64,000 bases of DNA from Erodium maritimum (lineage: Eukaryota; Streptophyta; Magnoliopsida; Geraniales; Geraniaceae): assembly GCA_963921825.1 (NCBI GenBank), contig OY997590.1:52717039-52781038 (forward strand), written 5' to 3'. Of the stretch, positions 32,035-42,950 are shown piece by piece. Within the stretch, counting starts at the first letter, position 1. Each line of letters starts with the position of its first letter. The position numbers were made by a program, and so were the translations under genes. The notes under the pieces are model-generated. The model had not been told where the DNA came from. It made no database searches and saw only the letters and a program-made list of their open reading frames with translations.

Positions 32035-32243
32035 AAAGCCTCATCCTCTCTTGATTTAAAAGCATAAAAATCTATAACTCTAAACTAAACCAGGAATGGA
32101 GTGTAAACAACGGTCCATAACAAGACATTTTGAAAATATTCTTTTCCCTCCTATTTTCTCTTTGTCCGTTTTTTATTTGGACATGGGATCGAGAGGGCAT
32201 CCTCATTATCTCTATTACCGGATTGTGTCTTCTATTGCGTTTG
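32035..32243. other. Non-LINE spacer between LINEs C and D
   Basis: About 210 bases, no recognised feature. Its first bases (TTTTTAAAGCCT, overlapping the target duplication) are the inverted complement of AGGCTTTAAAAA at about 24577-24588 on the far side of LINE C. Confidence 0.6.
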
Positions 32244-32388
32244 ATAAATATTTACAACAAAACAGCTTAGGAACAAAAGTTCCTTTTTTTCTCTCTAATG
32301 CTACAGTAGCCCTTCATCGTGCAACAGTTTTGTTCTTCCTTGTTCATCTTCTTCTTCCACAATCTGCAATCGGCTTATACCTGGAAGT

Positions 32389-32430
32389 GGTGTAGTGTCA
32401 TGGTTGTCCTCACAAGGACTTCGGACCACC
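32389..32430 (+). promoter_or_regulatory. Folded 5' UTR element of LINE D
   Basis: GGTG, TAGT bulge, GTC(A), inner hairpin GTCC-tcacaa-GGAC, then GGAC and CACC: the same arrangement as in B and C with a mismatch in the second stem and its own inner-stem bases. It lies about 100 nt before the ORF1 start. Confidence 0.55.
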
Positions 32431-32528
32431 ATTCTAGCTAAAGCTTATCTTTTCTAACCTCTTCATTTCAGCTGCAAACTTCGGCAAGTATATACTTCAA
32501 CTCAGTACAATCTTCGATTTCCTAACTC

Positions 32529-34527
32529 ATGTCTTCTACTAGTTCCTTCGGTCCACCTCCTGGATTTGAAAAGGGTCCGGTAAGTACTCCTAGAGGGGAA
32601 ACAAGACTCAAATCTGTTATTTTCAGTAAGCAACAAGTACAAGCGGTTCAGGACTCAGTCATACATCAGAGTCAAACACAAGAGAGGACGGAGCACTGCA
32701 AGATCTTTGTTCACAATATCCCTCCAGGGACTTGTCAAACTTGGCTTCAAAACCTGTTTTTGGAGTGTGGAGAGATCATCAACACGATCACTCCAAGTTT
32801 TCCCAACTCGAAAGGAGCCTGGTTTGGATTTGTTACATTCAGAACTAAGAAGGAAGCATTGGAAGGAGCCCGGATATTTAATGGCTATGTACTTAAGGGT
32901 TATAAGCTATTTGTAGCACTTGCCTGGGATAAGAAGCCTGTTAAGAATTTTTCCACAAGGGAGAGGAACAGAGGAAGGCCTGTGGAATTGAAGCAACCAT
33001 CTACTCACTTTTCTCTTCGTGGAGCTGTTGTAGATGGTAACAAGGTTTGGCTGGATAGGGGACATATTGGGCTACTACACAAAGACATAGATGTTGAGGC
33101 AATTATGGAGGACTTCTTGGCTGAAAGGGAAACCAGTATTGTGATCAATTATTTGGGGAATAGGGTAGTGATCTTCTACTTCCCAGATGCTGAGGTAGAA
33201 AAGGAAGCTTTGAAGCAGGAAGGAGCCTGGCTTAAACCTTGGATGACAGTCATTAAGGATAAAGCCAAGCTATGTAGTTCCGGAGGAAAATTTACCTGGA
33301 TTGCTATTCATGGCCTTCCAATCAAAGGATGGTGTGCTGAAAATTTAGGGATAATTGCAGCAGAGTTTGGCTCTGTGGTTTGCATTCATTCATCTACATT
33401 GTTGGGGAAGTTCTTTGAGGTGGCTTTTGTTCTGGTGCATTCTTTGGAGTATTTAAGAGTCTACCAGGAAGGCAACATTTGGTTAGAAGATCAGGAGTTT
33501 AATGTCATGGTGGCCTCGGTGGAAGTGACTGTGATCCCTCATTGTTCATTACCCTCATTAAATCTTTCTTCATCCTCAGATTCAGATGGGACTTCTAATT
33601 CTTTGTCTAGTGAATTCAATGCCACAACTACCAATCAAAATTACAAAGATTCTTCTCAGGAGGCTGCATTAAACAGAGTTACTGAACTATTGGGAAGTTC
33701 TGGTGGAGTGGATAACAGTGGAGTGGGAAAACTGGCCTTGATCTCAACTTTGGGTACACTAGTAAATGTGAACTCTTTAATTGATTTTCCAGCTTTGGGT
33801 ATGAATGGTAGCAAGGAGAAAAGAGCACCTTCCGGTTCTCAGTCCTACAAAGACTCACTCCTGGCTCCAGACACATTTGGGGAAGAAAATACGGTGGAAC
33901 TGGTTACTGAGGTTACTGTTCCGGTGACTGTGGCATCTACACCCTTGCTTACTGGATTGGATGGGACCAATGAAGATTGTCAGGGCACAGCTATGGTATT
34001 GGAAGCTGCAGACATAAATGCAAAGGTTGCATCAACACCTCCTAACACTGTTTTGGGATCTGACAGAAACCCTAATTGTTTTGGAGGGAGATCTTAATTC
34101 AAATAAAGAGGTTTTAAATTCTAAATCCACTCTTACTCCCACTCTAATCAAAGGCCCCACCTCCTTAAAATTGAGAGGGAATTCATCAGTTGCTTACAAC
34201 ACAAGATCAAAAGCAAAGGTTTCCCTCTCAGTGGACAATTCAAATTCGACAAGTGTTGAGAGAAACATCCAACTTAAAAATACTCAATGTTTTGCTAGAG
34301 GAGGAGTGGGAACTTGGGACTATTGTAAGGCGTTGGGATTGAAAGCTTACTTGACTGATGATGTTGTAGCTGCACAATTTGATAGCTTGGATATAGAGGT
34401 GAATCAGGCAGTGGAGCTACAGACAAACAGTGAAGATGAGTTCTGTGACTTAGAAGAAGTGGAAGAGGGTCAAATACAAGAGTCTCCTCTACCACTTATT
34501 ACTCCTCCGAGACTCTCAGCTCCATGA
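32529..34527 (+). pseudogene. LINE D ORF1: RRM and DUF4283-like domain, one frameshift
   Basis: ATG at 32529 opens MSSTSSFGPPPGFEKGP, directly at the PPPGFE motif found in the other copies. The RRM (KIFVHNIPPGTCQTWLQNLF, WFGFVTFRTK, LKGYKLFVALAW; about 32697-32930) and DUF4283-like domain (YLGNRVVIFYFPDAEVEKE, FTWIAIHGLPIKGWCAENL; about 33130-33400) follow. Near 34018-34097 the frame shifts into the segment ending at 34527, with VAYNTRSKAKVS, WDYCKALGLKA and NSEDEFCDLEE. Its stop overlaps the ORF2 start as ATGA (34524-34527), an arrangement suited to termination-reinitiation. Confidence 0.85.
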
Positions 34528-37500
34528 GGATCATCTCATGGAACATGAGAGGGGCTTCTTCTAGACAGAAGAGAAGAGCTCTAAGATCCGTGTGTGCCAA
34601 GCAACCTCTGGCAATGGTATTGTTACAAGAAACAAAGTTAACTGTGTTACCAGATTACTTTGTATCTGGTTGTGGTTTCTCTAAGTCTTGGGAGGCCTTG
34701 TGTAGTCCAGCCATTGGGGCTTCAGGAGGAGTGGTTACTATATGGAATAAAGAGGTTATGGAAATGCAAAATCATCTAATTGATGATAGAGTAATTTATT
34801 GGGCTGGAAAATTTATCAACTCTGGTTTGGAGGTGACCATTGTCAATGTTTATGCACCTTGCTCTGTAGCCCTGAGAACTCTCTTCTGGAATGAGATCAT
34901 AATCAAAATAGGACTCTTTCATAGCACTTGTATACTGGCAGGGGATTTTAATGCCATATTAGATCCATTGGAGAAAACTGGGCCCAGGTATTCTACTACT
35001 AGCATCACAGAATTCAGAAACTTGCTTGACATTTTGGGATTGGTTGATTTACAATTAGGAGGGGGCAAATTTACCTGGTTTGGTACTGATTCTAAGGCTT
35101 CCAGAATTGATAGATTCTTGGTATCTCCTCTGGTATTGACTGAGTTCAACAATTTGACCCAATCTTGCCTGCCAAGATGCTTATCTGATCATAAACCTAT
35201 TCTCCTGTCTGATTCTGTTGTGGATTGGGGTCCAAGGCCATTTAAATTTATTAATGCCTGGATCTCTCATCCTCAATTTTTTGGAGACACTAAACTGTTC
35301 TGGGAAAACTGTCAAGCAACTGGATCTCCCTCCTTTCAACTCTGGTCCAAAATGAAGGCTTTGAAAGTGTTTCTGAAAGATTGGAACACTAACACATTTG
35401 GTTGGCTTGATAGGGATATTGAGGGTTTGGATGATCTGATTGACAGTAGATTGCTTACCTCTCAAGAAATCTGCCACAAGTCTTTATTGAATGCGTTATT
35501 GACCCAAAAACTTGTACTGCAAGCAAAGATATGGTGCCAAAAGGCCAGACACACTTGGTCAAAGGAAGGGGATAGATGCACTAAATACTTTCACTTGGTG
35601 GCCAACTATAATTATATGAGGAGAAAAATTGATCAGATTATGGAACAAGGTCTTTATATTTCTGATCCTGCTGAGATCAAGAGGGTGGCCAAACAGCATT
35701 TTGCTCTGAGATTTTCTGTGGATTCTGAAATTTGTATTAATCTAGATTCCCTGCCTTTCAATACTCTATCTGGGGCACAAGCAGCTGCACTTGAGGTTCC
35801 ATTCACTGAGGAGGAGATTTGGAGTCCTATTAAGGCCTGCAAATGGGATAAGGCACCTGGACCTGATGGTTTCTCATTAAAATTCTACCAACACTGCTGG
35901 CCTTTTATCAAAGATGATATTATTCAATTCATGAATCATTTTCATGTGGGTGGATCTTTGGGCAAATGTATTAATTCCTCCTTTATTACTTTGATTCCTA
36001 AGACTGATTCTCCACAGACTTGGGAAGATTATAGACCCATCAGCCTCATTTGTAGCACATATAAAATCATATCCAAGGTGTTAGCAGCAAGATTGAAGAC
36101 TGTAATGAATTTATTAGTACATGATGTTCAGTCAGGATTTATATCTGGTAGACAAATTTTAGATGGCATATTAATAGCTTCTGAAGTTATTCACTCCATT
36201 AAGTTGACTGGCCAAGAGGTTATTGTGTTTAAAGTGGATTTTGAAAAGGCATATGATCATGTTCATTGGGAAGCCTTGATGAATACATTACAAATTATGG
36301 GTTTTGGCAATACTTGGAGAGCCTGGATTGCTGAATGCATCAAAGCCTGGTCTTCAGTCCTTATTAATGGAGCTCCAACTGATGATTTCCCACTGACAAG
36401 AGGCCTAAGACAAGGATGCTCTTTATCACCTTTACTCTTTTCTCTCTTAGCAGAAAGCCTCCACCAACTCATGGATAGAGGGATTCAACTAGGGATGTTT
36501 TCTGGTATCAAATGTAACCACCAAGGCCCTGAGATATCACACTTACAATTTGCAGATGACACTCTGATATTCATTGAAGCTGGAATCCAACAGGCTATCA
36601 ATTTAAAACACTCTACTTTGTTTACAGAAAGCTACTGGTCTCAAAATTAATTTCCAAAAGTCACAAGTTTGTGTATTAAACTCCACTGCTGAGGTTAGAG
36701 TGGAGATCACAGAGATTTTGGGTTGTCTGGCTGTGGACTTACCATTTGATTTTCTGGGGTTTAGCTTGGGTGCTAATCCTAGAAGGAAGAAAACTTGGGC
36801 TCCAGTCATCAAAAAGTTCAAGAGAAAGCTGAGTCTCTGGCAAGCCAAAGCAAGATCTTTTGGTGGGAGGATCACATTGATAAAATCATCTCTTTCATCC
36901 TTACCTCTATATTTTATGTCATTATACAAAGCACCCAAAGGGGTTATTCAGGAGATGGAGAAGTGGCAAAGAAGATTTCTTTAGAATGGGACTGTTAGCA
37001 AAAAGGTACTACATAGAGTGAGATGGAACTTAATTTGCAGACCCAAGAGAGAAGGAGGTCTAAGGATCAAAAATTTGCACATTATGAATAAAGCACTTCT
37101 AGCAAGATGGTGGTGGAGATTCTCTTTGGAGCAAGATTCATTGTGGAAGCAGTTACTCTGTGCCAAATATGGATGGGATTCAAATGCTTGGGATTTATCC
37201 ACTTTCATGATTCAAGATGGGCAGTCATTTCTCAGCCAAATTGAAACTCTGCTCTGCTGTCCAAAATTTGCTAGTGCTTTTGGTGCAGTAGGATTACAAT
37301 GGTCTGTTTCAACTGGTGACAGGGTTCATTTTTGGGAGGATGCTTGGTTACTTGAAACTCCTCTCAAAAATTCTTATCACAGACTTTATCAACTCAGTGA
37401 ACAAAAATCTTTGACAGTGGCTAAGCTTTGGGTAGAGGGGGATTGGTTTCTGATTTTCAGGAGGGATCTGAGGGGATGGGAAGTGGATCAATTCAGTTTA

Positions 37501-38187
37501 TTATGTGACATTCTCAATCCTTTTTCCTTAGCAGCAGTGGGGAGGGATAGAGTTACTTGGAAGCTTGATAACAAGGGTTTTACTGTGCACAAGATGTATG
37601 AGATCTTGGATGAAAATACTGAACAAAATCTTCAATGGCCTGCATTACTCTGGTGTCCTCTTCTTCCTCCTAAGGTGGCTGCATTTGCCTGGCTGGTATG
37701 TATGAATGTTGTACCTACTAAGTGTTTTCTGATGGCAAGAGGATTAATTTCAGATACTATCTGGTGCCCTATCTGCAATGAAGAACCAGAGGAAATTGAT
37801 CATTTATTTTTGGGGTGTAAATTGGCCAACAATATTTGGGAATTATGTCTGGATTGGTGGGGGATCAGGACTGCATTTCCTGACTCTTTCTTACATTGGT
37901 TCATCTCTTGGAATTCTCTGCAAGCAACAAAATTTAAGAAGCATTGGAATATGATCTTCTCCAGCATCATTTGGAGGGTGTGGCTTTGCAGGAACCAGCT
38001 GGTATTTAATGGTGTGCCTCCCAGGCCTGACTTGGTGTTTCAACAAATTCAGTCAGACACTTATCAAATACTTTGGGCCAGATTCAAAAAGGATCAGGCC
38101 TTCTCTTTTCTTAACTGGATCTCTGATCCTCATAGGTGCATTTCAAGAAAGAATTTTGGGGTGATTGGAGCTTTGCATAATTGTTGA
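34524..38187 (+). pseudogene. LINE D ORF2: endonuclease, RT, zf-RVT; one frameshift and one nonsense codon
   Basis: About 1,220 codons. Endonuclease: ISWNMRG (Asn7), LLQETKL (Glu36), AGDFNAIL, GGKFTWFG, SRIDRFL, LSDHKPI. RT: KAPGPDGFSLKFYQ, YRPISLI, SGFISGRQILDG, FKVDFEKAYDHV, RGLRQGCSLSPLLF and catalytic LQFADDTL. The frame shifts at about 36605-36650, continues as FLGFSLGANPRRKK and WQRRFL, and meets TAG at 36982-36984 where A and C have Trp (FLWHG). The same frame then reads LLARWWWRFS, zf-RVT CPICNEEPEEIDHLFLGC (C-x2-C ... H-x4-C) and ends ...GALHNC at 38187. With two lesions it is the best template here for studying the family. Confidence 0.93.
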
Positions 38188-39001
38188 CTTGGACTGGTGT
38201 TTTCATTTTGGGACTGGGTTGGGAAGGGATTGGGGGTGGTTTAGGGGAGTGTGGTGAGGCTTAGATTGGTGAGGTTAGGACTTGTCTGGGTTGGGTTTCT
38301 ATCTTTTTTGAGGGTGGGTTCTGTCTTGGTTTTGGTGTGAGGGTAGAACATTTTAGTTGGAGAGTGGCTCTTTTGTGTGTGAGCAAGAGTACTAGTTAAA
38401 CTGCTGAGGAGGTGCTGTGTTTGTTGTTGGATGATTGATAAGTTTACACTTTGGGTGGGAGCTGCATAATTGTGAAGAGGAGCTGCTGTGTTTGCTGTTG
38501 GAAGCTTGACAAAGTTTGCAACTTGGGTGGGAGCTGCATAATTATGCAGCAAGGTTTGGGTGTTTGGAATCTTAACCTGCAATGCTAAAGGTTGGGATTT
38601 TTTACTGCTCAGGTTACAGGGTGAAGGGAACTTTGATTTGGAGCCAACCTATATTTTTCTGATTTGCTGGCTTTGGTCTTGGGGTTTTGCATTGGGTTTT
38701 AGGTTAGTCTTTGATTTCACTTGGGTGCCTTGTATTTCAAGATTAATGTAAGGGCTGTATTTGGGGGTTTTTTGGATGACTTGTGTACCAAGTCTGGTAG
38801 TGAATTGATAGTATAAGGTTTGAATGGGTAGAGAATTATTTGGGTAAGCTTTGGGTAGTAATTTGATTGCCTAAAAAGGTAATCTTGGGGTAACAAGTAT
38901 ATACCCATTGTTGTAATCACTCTTGGAGGGTTAAATCCCTTGGCCAAGTCTTTTATTTCAAAAGCTTGGTTTATAAAAACAAAAATTGCTGATCAAAAAA
39001 A
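38188..39001 (+). other. 3' UTR of LINE D with a tandem duplication and compound hairpin
   Basis: GT-rich start. Then an imperfect duplication of about 70 bp (38406-38472 and 38475-38543), each copy ending GGGTGGGAGCTGCATAATT. Close to the tail, CTTGG / CCAAG encloses AGGG-ttaaat-CCCT (about 38923-38948). It ends GATCAAAAAAA. No coding signal. Confidence 0.6.
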
Positions 39002-39015
39002 ATAAATATTTACAA

Positions 39016-39640
39016 TTTGAGATATCTCTTCTCTATCGTTTATACCTTGGCTTATACACCACCTCAAAGGAAGTTTATGTGTCCAGAGGAAAGAGAAAGA
39101 GACATGATTGTCCACTTCCTTATACTTTCCAACGTCCAAATCATCAACAAAATCCAAAAAAATGGGGATGAACGATTCTCATGGGATCTTGAATCCTGCA
39201 ACACACCTTTAACCTTCAAATTCGGTTTCAAAAGTTGAACTTCATCTTTCTCATCACCGACATAGTTGAACTAAAGTCAGATTTGTTTCAAATTCCCTAT
39301 CATCAAAACATCGTTGGCCACCAATGATTGTGCAACATCTTCCTCCTCAAATAAGCTTGGTGACTGAAATCATTCCAGGACACTAATCATTCCCACCCTT
39401 TTACCAAGAACTTTGAACACAAAGTAAACACAAAGATAAAATCAAAGGCATATTTTTTCAAGAATATGCATTAAAGCAGCAGATTATATTATGATAATAA
39501 TAACACAAAACACAAACGATATTCATAAACCCACTTCATTAGATAAGCATAGTTTGTGTAGTTGCAACAACAACTACATAATACCAAACACAAAACAGAC
39601 AATAGCAACACCATAAGGGTCACAATACTTGTGCCCGGTT
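39016..39640. other. Non-coding interval, no feature recognised
   Basis: AT-rich DNA following LINE D and its target duplication. Short frames only; no TE motif or RNA gene seen. Confidence 0.55.
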
Positions 39641-39647
39641 AACTAGT

Positions 39648-39941
39648 TTATTGTGAAGGGGGAAGGATGTGTTCAAGGCTGACATGGAGGAGTACATGCT
39701 CAGCTAGCAGTTCTTCATGAGCGGCCACCTCCTCAAGCGGCCACCCAGTGGTGTCCACTTCCCCCATATCGTACATTTGTTGTACCAGGGCGACATGGGC
39801 TCTTAGGAACACCCCCTTGAGTTGCTCGAACTGAAGCTCCCAACGGTTTCTGGAAGCTCTATATTGCAGCGCTTCGGCGGCCGCAACTACATCACGCCTA
39901 CCTCTAGGTGCTGGGACACCGCGTGTATTGTTAGTAGCCAT
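39648..39941 (-). CDS. Small hypothetical ORF (about 97 aa from a good ATG context)
   Basis: I do not recognise this protein. The frame is open for 119 codons from an upstream Met, but the better start is at about 39941, in context AGCCATGGCT (MATNNTRGVPAPRGRRDVV). The sequence looks helical and charged (AAAEALQYRASRNRWELQFE, VALVQQMYDMGEVD, EEVAAHEELLAEHVLLHV) and has no membrane segment or zinc motif. It is markedly more GC-rich than its AT-rich surroundings, which argues that it is or recently was coding. It lies downstream, in the same orientation, of a FAR1/MULE-derived pseudogene and might be an accessory ORF of the same transposon, a captured gene fragment, or chance. Confidence 0.35.
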   Translation of the reverse strand: MATNNTRGVPAPRGRRDVVAAAEALQYRASRNRWELQFEQLKGVFLRAHVALVQQMYDMGEVDTTGWPLEEVAAHEELLAEHVLLHVSLEHILPPSQ

Positions 39942-40363
39942 GGCTTCGAGATCTGGTTTAGCTTCTAAGGAATTATGGACGATTGGTATAGTAAATAGGC
40001 CATGCAATTAGGTTTTTATAGACGATTGGGTTGCGTGTCACTCAACTCATAAATAACTAGGGTTTACAACTACGTCCCTGTGACTTTGACCATTTACATG
40101 CAATCTACATATATTTAGTTTTTATCCGTATGTTTTTTACACATGCACCCCCTAATATTATTTATGCATATTTTTACACATTGTTATGCATACCAATTGC
40201 CTTAATTACATTATATTTTTTTTATATTTAGATAATAAGCATATCGTATAATTGTAAACTTACTATTGATTGTGTTGTACTATGCACAACACATAGCATT
40301 AACATACAAAAAACAATAATTAAGTATGTCATTGCATATGTAGAAACCAATTATAAAAATCCC

Positions 40364-42240
40364 TCATTTTGATGCAGATTTCTTTTTTCCGTACATTGGA
40401 TGATCACAGTTCCGGCTGTCGTGTGGTTGCATCAAATTGCACGTCATGCACAGTCTCAACCGTTTATTGTTTTTTTCAATTGCCTTGTCCCTCTCCCTTT
40501 GCATACGATCATTTGTCTGTATGTGGCTTCCTTTAGTATTAGTCACAACGGGGGTGAACTGCTACAATGTCAGGCAGTGTTGCACCGATTACCTTTGTAT
40601 TTATACTAGTTCTGCTCCGATGTATTTCTTCGACAACATCATCCACGATTTTTACCTTGTATTTTTGTACGATTCCCAATAACTCCCTAACACTTGACAT
40701 GGATGGATTTGGCAGCGAAAGTGTTTCATCAAATCTTTCCTTCAATGCACCCATTACCTCATTGTCGCTGATATCTAGTTAATTACTTACTACACTGTTA
40801 TCAGACATCATATTGTACACGCTAGTGTCTCTACACCATCTGTTGTATACCAATGTGCGTGGTATTTTTTCCAGGTAATGGTTTGTAGCACAAAGAAAAT
40901 ATCGTGACATACCATACCGCTTGATAACAACTTGTTGCAACCACACTCAAAAAAATATGGGCTCATAGTTCGTTTCACCGTGTAGACCTTGTCTGTTTCA
41001 AAATACTTGGTGTCCTTGATAAAATATAGCTTTACATCATCATCATCATCACCATTCATGTCAGCTAGGCTGCAGAAATCGTTTTCATCTTTAATGTCAC
41101 CTTGTATGTCTTAAAAAACGGGATGTGTGTACAATCTCCATCCATCTGCCTCCAATCCAGATGGTGTGTTATATCTTGGAAATGAAATGTAACTCTACAT
41201 CATGAAATTGTAATGTTGTTGTCGCTAGTTTTCAATAACCGAGTTACATCCCCAAATCAACTACACTAATCTCAGTTAACGACCCGTGTATTTTTAGAAT
41301 GCAGCATTGGTTGACTCTTGACGTAGTCCTCATGAACTATCCCATTGGTAGATCACGATAATACGCCGGGATCCACCTATGCCTAATTCGTAATGCTTTT
41401 TAGCCAATTGTGGTCCTCTACCCCGAATTATGTCATCAACTCATCCCACATGGACTCAAACTGTTCTGGAGATATATTATTATTGTAGGCTAAGTCATGT
41501 ATCATATCGCGGAAGTCAGATTTCCCTAACAGCGTACAGGGTACCTGTATTGTCATATAGTGTAACACGTTATAATTGTTCACAAAATGAAACAGATATC
41601 AGTCAAAACAATAAAGGTATGATATATGTACATAAGCTTGCTTACCCTCTATATTCTTATGCATACGATTTCAATATAATCGGTAAGTATTAAAAACTAT
41701 ATGTAATTATTCAGATATGATGTGTAAACAAGGGTATATGTGTTGAATTCATACTGTTTAATTTGTAACTAACCTTTGCGGATGATTTTTCGAGTATGTT
41801 CCACATACAGAACTTGTGTTTTGATTCTGTGAAGACCTTTGGCACTACTATCTTCATGGATGAGTCTTGATCGGTTACAAAGTATAACAGTTGCTTGTTT
41901 TTCATTGCTTTTGAGAAACACGTTGAACATTCATGTAAACGATTTAGTGTCCTCGTGCGTAACTAGGCCGATCCCAAACGTCACTAATTTTTTGTAGTTG
42001 TCAACACTTGTGAATGGACATATTGGCATCAAATACCTGATGCATGCAATAATTATTATGACAAATCGGTTAACAGACTATGAACATATTAAAAAAAAAC
42101 TTACATGTTTGTTCGGTATGTTGTCAAATGTAGGACAACTTTGGCCAGACACCCCCACATATGAAACACGTAGAGTTGAAGTGTATGTTTTTTTATATTT
42201 CCTAAGGAGTCTTGTCGAGTTTCTTCAAAGGAACTGAATT
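40364..42240 (-). pseudogene. FAR1/FHY3-like, MULE transposase-derived gene, heavily frameshifted
   Basis: Read on the minus strand from right to left: PFTSVDNYKKLVTFGIGLV, then THEDTKSF (about 42010-41930); KNKQLLYFVTDQDSSMK and HKFCMWNILEKSSAKV (41905-41780), which contain the transposase-like TDQD and CMWH-type motifs; FESMWDELMT, FGVEDHNWLKS and RWIPAYYRDLPMG (about 41450-41340); FECGCNKLLSSGMVCHDIFFVL (about 40930), a SWIM-type C-x-C ... C-x-H zinc finger; and a terminal CMTCNLMQPHDSRNC knuckle-like motif (about 40440). This is the order of FAR1-related proteins and their Mutator-like ancestors. Several frame changes and stops show it is dead. Whether it came from a host FAR1-related gene or a transposon is undecided. 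Confidence 0.78.
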
Positions 42241-42690
42241 AAGGATGTGACATATACATAAGATCGCTTCCCCATCCTCTTTCTGTTAGGAAGGCCCGAC
42301 CCCAAAATCAAAGAGTTAATCATGTTCTTTAGGGTTCGATTCTTTTATTAATCTCCCCCACTTTATTGAGGTGATTATGGTGCAATGATTTCTTAGATGA
42401 TACATACGATTCACAGAAGTCTCTCAAAAAGTTTAATCCATAGTCTCAACCTCTATCAGGCTTAACTCTTTTGGTTTTCAAGGAAATCCCAAAACCAATA
42501 CCTCCAACGAAATTTTGCCTCACAAACTCACCTATCTCCACATTCTTTGTCGAGTACTGACCCGCCGACAATATTTTTATAAAACAATAACGGATCCTGT
42601 TAATTTTTGCTAAAACAATACACCAAATAAGTTATGGTTTATTAGGAACATATTATGATTTTTAGACCATAAAGAGCGTCTTGCAGGATC
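42241..42690. other. Non-coding interval, no feature recognised
   Basis: Moderately AT-rich DNA with no long frame; no TE motif identified. Confidence 0.5.
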
Positions 42691-42950
42691 GTCATTGGTG
42701 AAATCGATGAGAATGTGGTCCTCAATTAATTCAATTGTCCTTGGGGATCAACAAGCCTTAAAGAACCATAATATCAAAAACATTGCGAACGTCCGGGGAA
42801 AACAAAAAATTCTCCAGGCTTGGAGCCTTGGAACCTTCCATAATGATCACACAACTCATCACTCATGCAATAAAATAAACCAAAGGTCACAATTTTCAGT
42901 AAAACCGAAGATCGACTCCTCCGATAGAGAAATAAGACCTCTCGAAGCTC

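Larger units (their letters stand above)
32258..39001 (+). mobile_element. LINE 'D': least damaged BNR-like L1 (about 6.7 kb)
   Basis: Perfect 14-bp target duplication ATAAATATTTACAA at 32244-32257 and 39002-39015. Order: 5' UTR, ORF1 (32529-34527), ORF2 (34524-38187), 3' UTR, TTGCTGATCA-poly(A). ORF1 lacks the N-terminal TQEYS block of A-C, so D is a separate subfamily. Only one frameshift in each ORF and one nonsense codon in ORF2 were found. Confidence 0.92.
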
